DNA of 15,626 nt from JANYHY01 sp043784605 (GTDB taxonomy: Bacteria > Myxococcota_A > Polyangia > Polyangiales > Polyangiaceae): positions 1-15,626 of the forward strand of contig JAYVYD010000202.1 of NCBI GenBank assembly GCA_043784605.1, in the 5' to 3' direction. Of the stretch, positions 14,765 to 15,626 are shown piece by piece. A model generated the notes under the pieces. The model made no database searches. It worked only from the letters and a program-made list of their open reading frames with translations, and was not told the origin of the DNA. The position numbers and the translations under genes are program-made. Numbering within the stretch: position 1 is the first letter of the stretch; the number at the start of each line of letters is the position of its first letter.

Positions 14765-15626
14765 TCAGTCGTCCTTGGACTCCTCGTCCTTGTCTTGGTG
14801 CACTTCCTCGACGTCCTTTTTCGGGGCCTCTTTCTCGGCCTCCGGCTCGTCTTTCTCTTCTTCCGCTTCGCCCGGCGTCGTCTCGCCCGGCGTCGTCTCG
14901 CCCGGCGTCGTCTCGACGGGCTTCTTCTTCTTCTTTTTGACGAGCTTCTTCTTCGGACGATCTTGTTCTTCGTCTTCGCCTTCGTCGTCACTGCGCTTCT
15001 TGCGCGGCTCGTTGAGCGCCTTGTCGTCGGCGAGAGGCGCGCCTTCGAGGCCGAGAGCCATCGCGAGCTTCGGCGCGAGCTTCGCTTCGTCCCAGGCCAT
15101 CGAGTAAAAGAAGCACGCGATGAGCGCGGTCACGAGCCCGATGAACTGACTCGTCGAGTACGCGTAGTCGTCGACGACGTACTGCGCCGTCTTCATCGTG
15201 AAGATCGCGAGCACGCCGGGAACGAACGACGCGATCTGCGCGCCCAAGCGCAGCCGCGGATTCGGTATCGCCTTCGCGACGCCCAGCGTGAAGCCGATCG
15301 CCATCAACAGCAGGCCGCCGCCGATCAACAAGTAACGATCTGTGTGGAACGGCAAACTGCCGCGCTGATCGTCGTCGCGCCAGAGCTCGAGGATGAACCG
15401 CAGAAAGCCGTAAGCGATGACGAACGTGTAGAAGATCTGCCCGCGGAATTTCTGGTGCTTGCGGTGCCAGAGCAACAAAACGAGCAGCCCAAGACCGACG
15501 AGCGACTCGTAGATCTGCGTGGGATGAACCGGGAACGACGCGTCCTTCAGGTTCAAGCACTCGGCGGCTTTGTAGTGGATGTCGCCACGCGTGCACTGAT
15601 CGAGGTGGTGCGCGAATGCGGGTGAG
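14765..15626 (-). CDS. lgt: Prolipoprotein diacylglyceryl transferase, 5' end cut by window edge
   Basis: Lgt moves diacylglycerol from phosphatidylglycerol to the lipobox cysteine of prolipoproteins in the inner membrane. 286 residues are visible; the N-terminus lies beyond the right edge. HPTQIYES (34-41) is the family HPSQLYE motif, and YGFLRFILELWRDDD from 72 is the conserved YGxxRFxxExxR segment containing the essential arginine. STSQFIGLVTAL from 157 matches the last helix. Two features are unusual: about 64 residues with two extra hydrophobic segments between the RDDD and STSQ motifs, and a C-terminal tail of roughly 92 residues that is almost entirely Lys/Glu/Asp/Pro, with a KKKKKK run and three TTPGE repeats. 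The frame is intact throughout. It is the first visible gene of the lgt-to-metallohydrolase cluster, 3 bp from the glycosyltransferase gene. Confidence 0.93.
   Translation of the reverse strand, partial: SPAFAHHLDQCTRGDIHYKAAECLNLKDASFPVHPTQIYESLVGLGLLVLLLWHRKHQKFRGQIFYTFVIAYGFLRFILELWRDDDQRGSLPFHTDRYLLIGGGLLLMAIGFTLGVAKAIPNPRLRLGAQIASFVPGVLAIFTMKTAQYVVDDYAYSTSQFIGLVTALIACFFYSMAWDEAKLAPKLAMALGLEGAPLADDKALNEPRKKRSDDEGEDEEQDRPKKKLVKKKKKKPVETTPGETTPGETTPGEAEEEKDEPEAEKEAPKKDVEEVHQDKDEESKDD
14868..14912 (-). repeat. Three perfect 15 bp tandem repeats in lgt
   Basis: The unit tcgcccggcgtcgtc (plus strand) occurs three times head to tail without mismatch and encodes the consecutive TTPGE pentapeptides in the charged tail of Lgt. 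Because 15 is a multiple of three, slippage would change tail length without breaking the frame. Confidence 0.95.

Noticed and set aside
13973..15625. A 550-codon plus-strand open frame opposite lgt and the glycosyltransferase
   Set aside because: The apparent membrane-like LLVLVLVHFLDVLF stretch is the complement of the Lys/Glu-rich tail; no family motif is present.

Overview
The window is GC-rich chromosomal DNA, most likely from a myxobacterium or close relative (Myxococcota, formerly Deltaproteobacteria). The evidence is the dense G/C-ending codon use, frequent GTG starts, a very large Ser/Thr kinase fused to ATPase and TPR domains with the HRDVSPQN catalytic loop common in that group, and Gram-negative envelope genes (lgt, mpl, a probable outer-membrane barrel protein). 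No rRNA, tRNA, CRISPR array, insertion sequence or phage gene is visible. Coding density is very high; the longest gap without a gene is about 224 bp.

Layout. (a) Left edge, minus strand: the N-terminal part of an exported alpha/beta hydrolase, cut by the window edge. (b) Diverging from it across 78 bp, a plus-strand pair: hemC (hydroxymethylbilane synthase) overlapping mpl (murein-peptide ligase) by ATGA. (c) Converging on mpl is a minus-strand set read from right to left: a 1,325-residue kinase / degenerate cyclase / STAND-ATPase / TPR protein, then an exported or lipid-anchored von Willebrand A-like protein, then a four-helix membrane protein with Pro/Gly/Tyr-rich ends. It looks like one signalling and envelope operon. 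(d) After a 224 bp gap comes a second minus-strand cluster: lgt (cut by the right edge), a GT21-like membrane glycosyltransferase, a small protein resembling sigma-70 regions 1.1 and 3, an exported protein with a Pro-rich linker and a barrel-like C-terminus, tsaE, and an exported CehA/PHP metallohydrolase. Most of its junctions overlap or are under 10 bp; one is 70 bp.

How the genes fit together. Much of the window concerns the cell envelope: lipoprotein maturation (Lgt), a lipid-glycosylating type of transferase, peptidoglycan recycling (Mpl), and several exported proteins. Two housekeeping enzymes (HemC and TsaE) sit in these transcription units. The least conventional items are the sigma-fragment-like small protein, the Lgt with an internal membrane insertion and a highly charged repeat-bearing tail, and the kinase operon in which both the cyclase domain and the VWA domain appear to have lost key metal-binding residues. 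Nothing here is proof of a new system; the kinase, VWA and membrane-protein trio and the sigma-like protein are the best candidates for follow-up.
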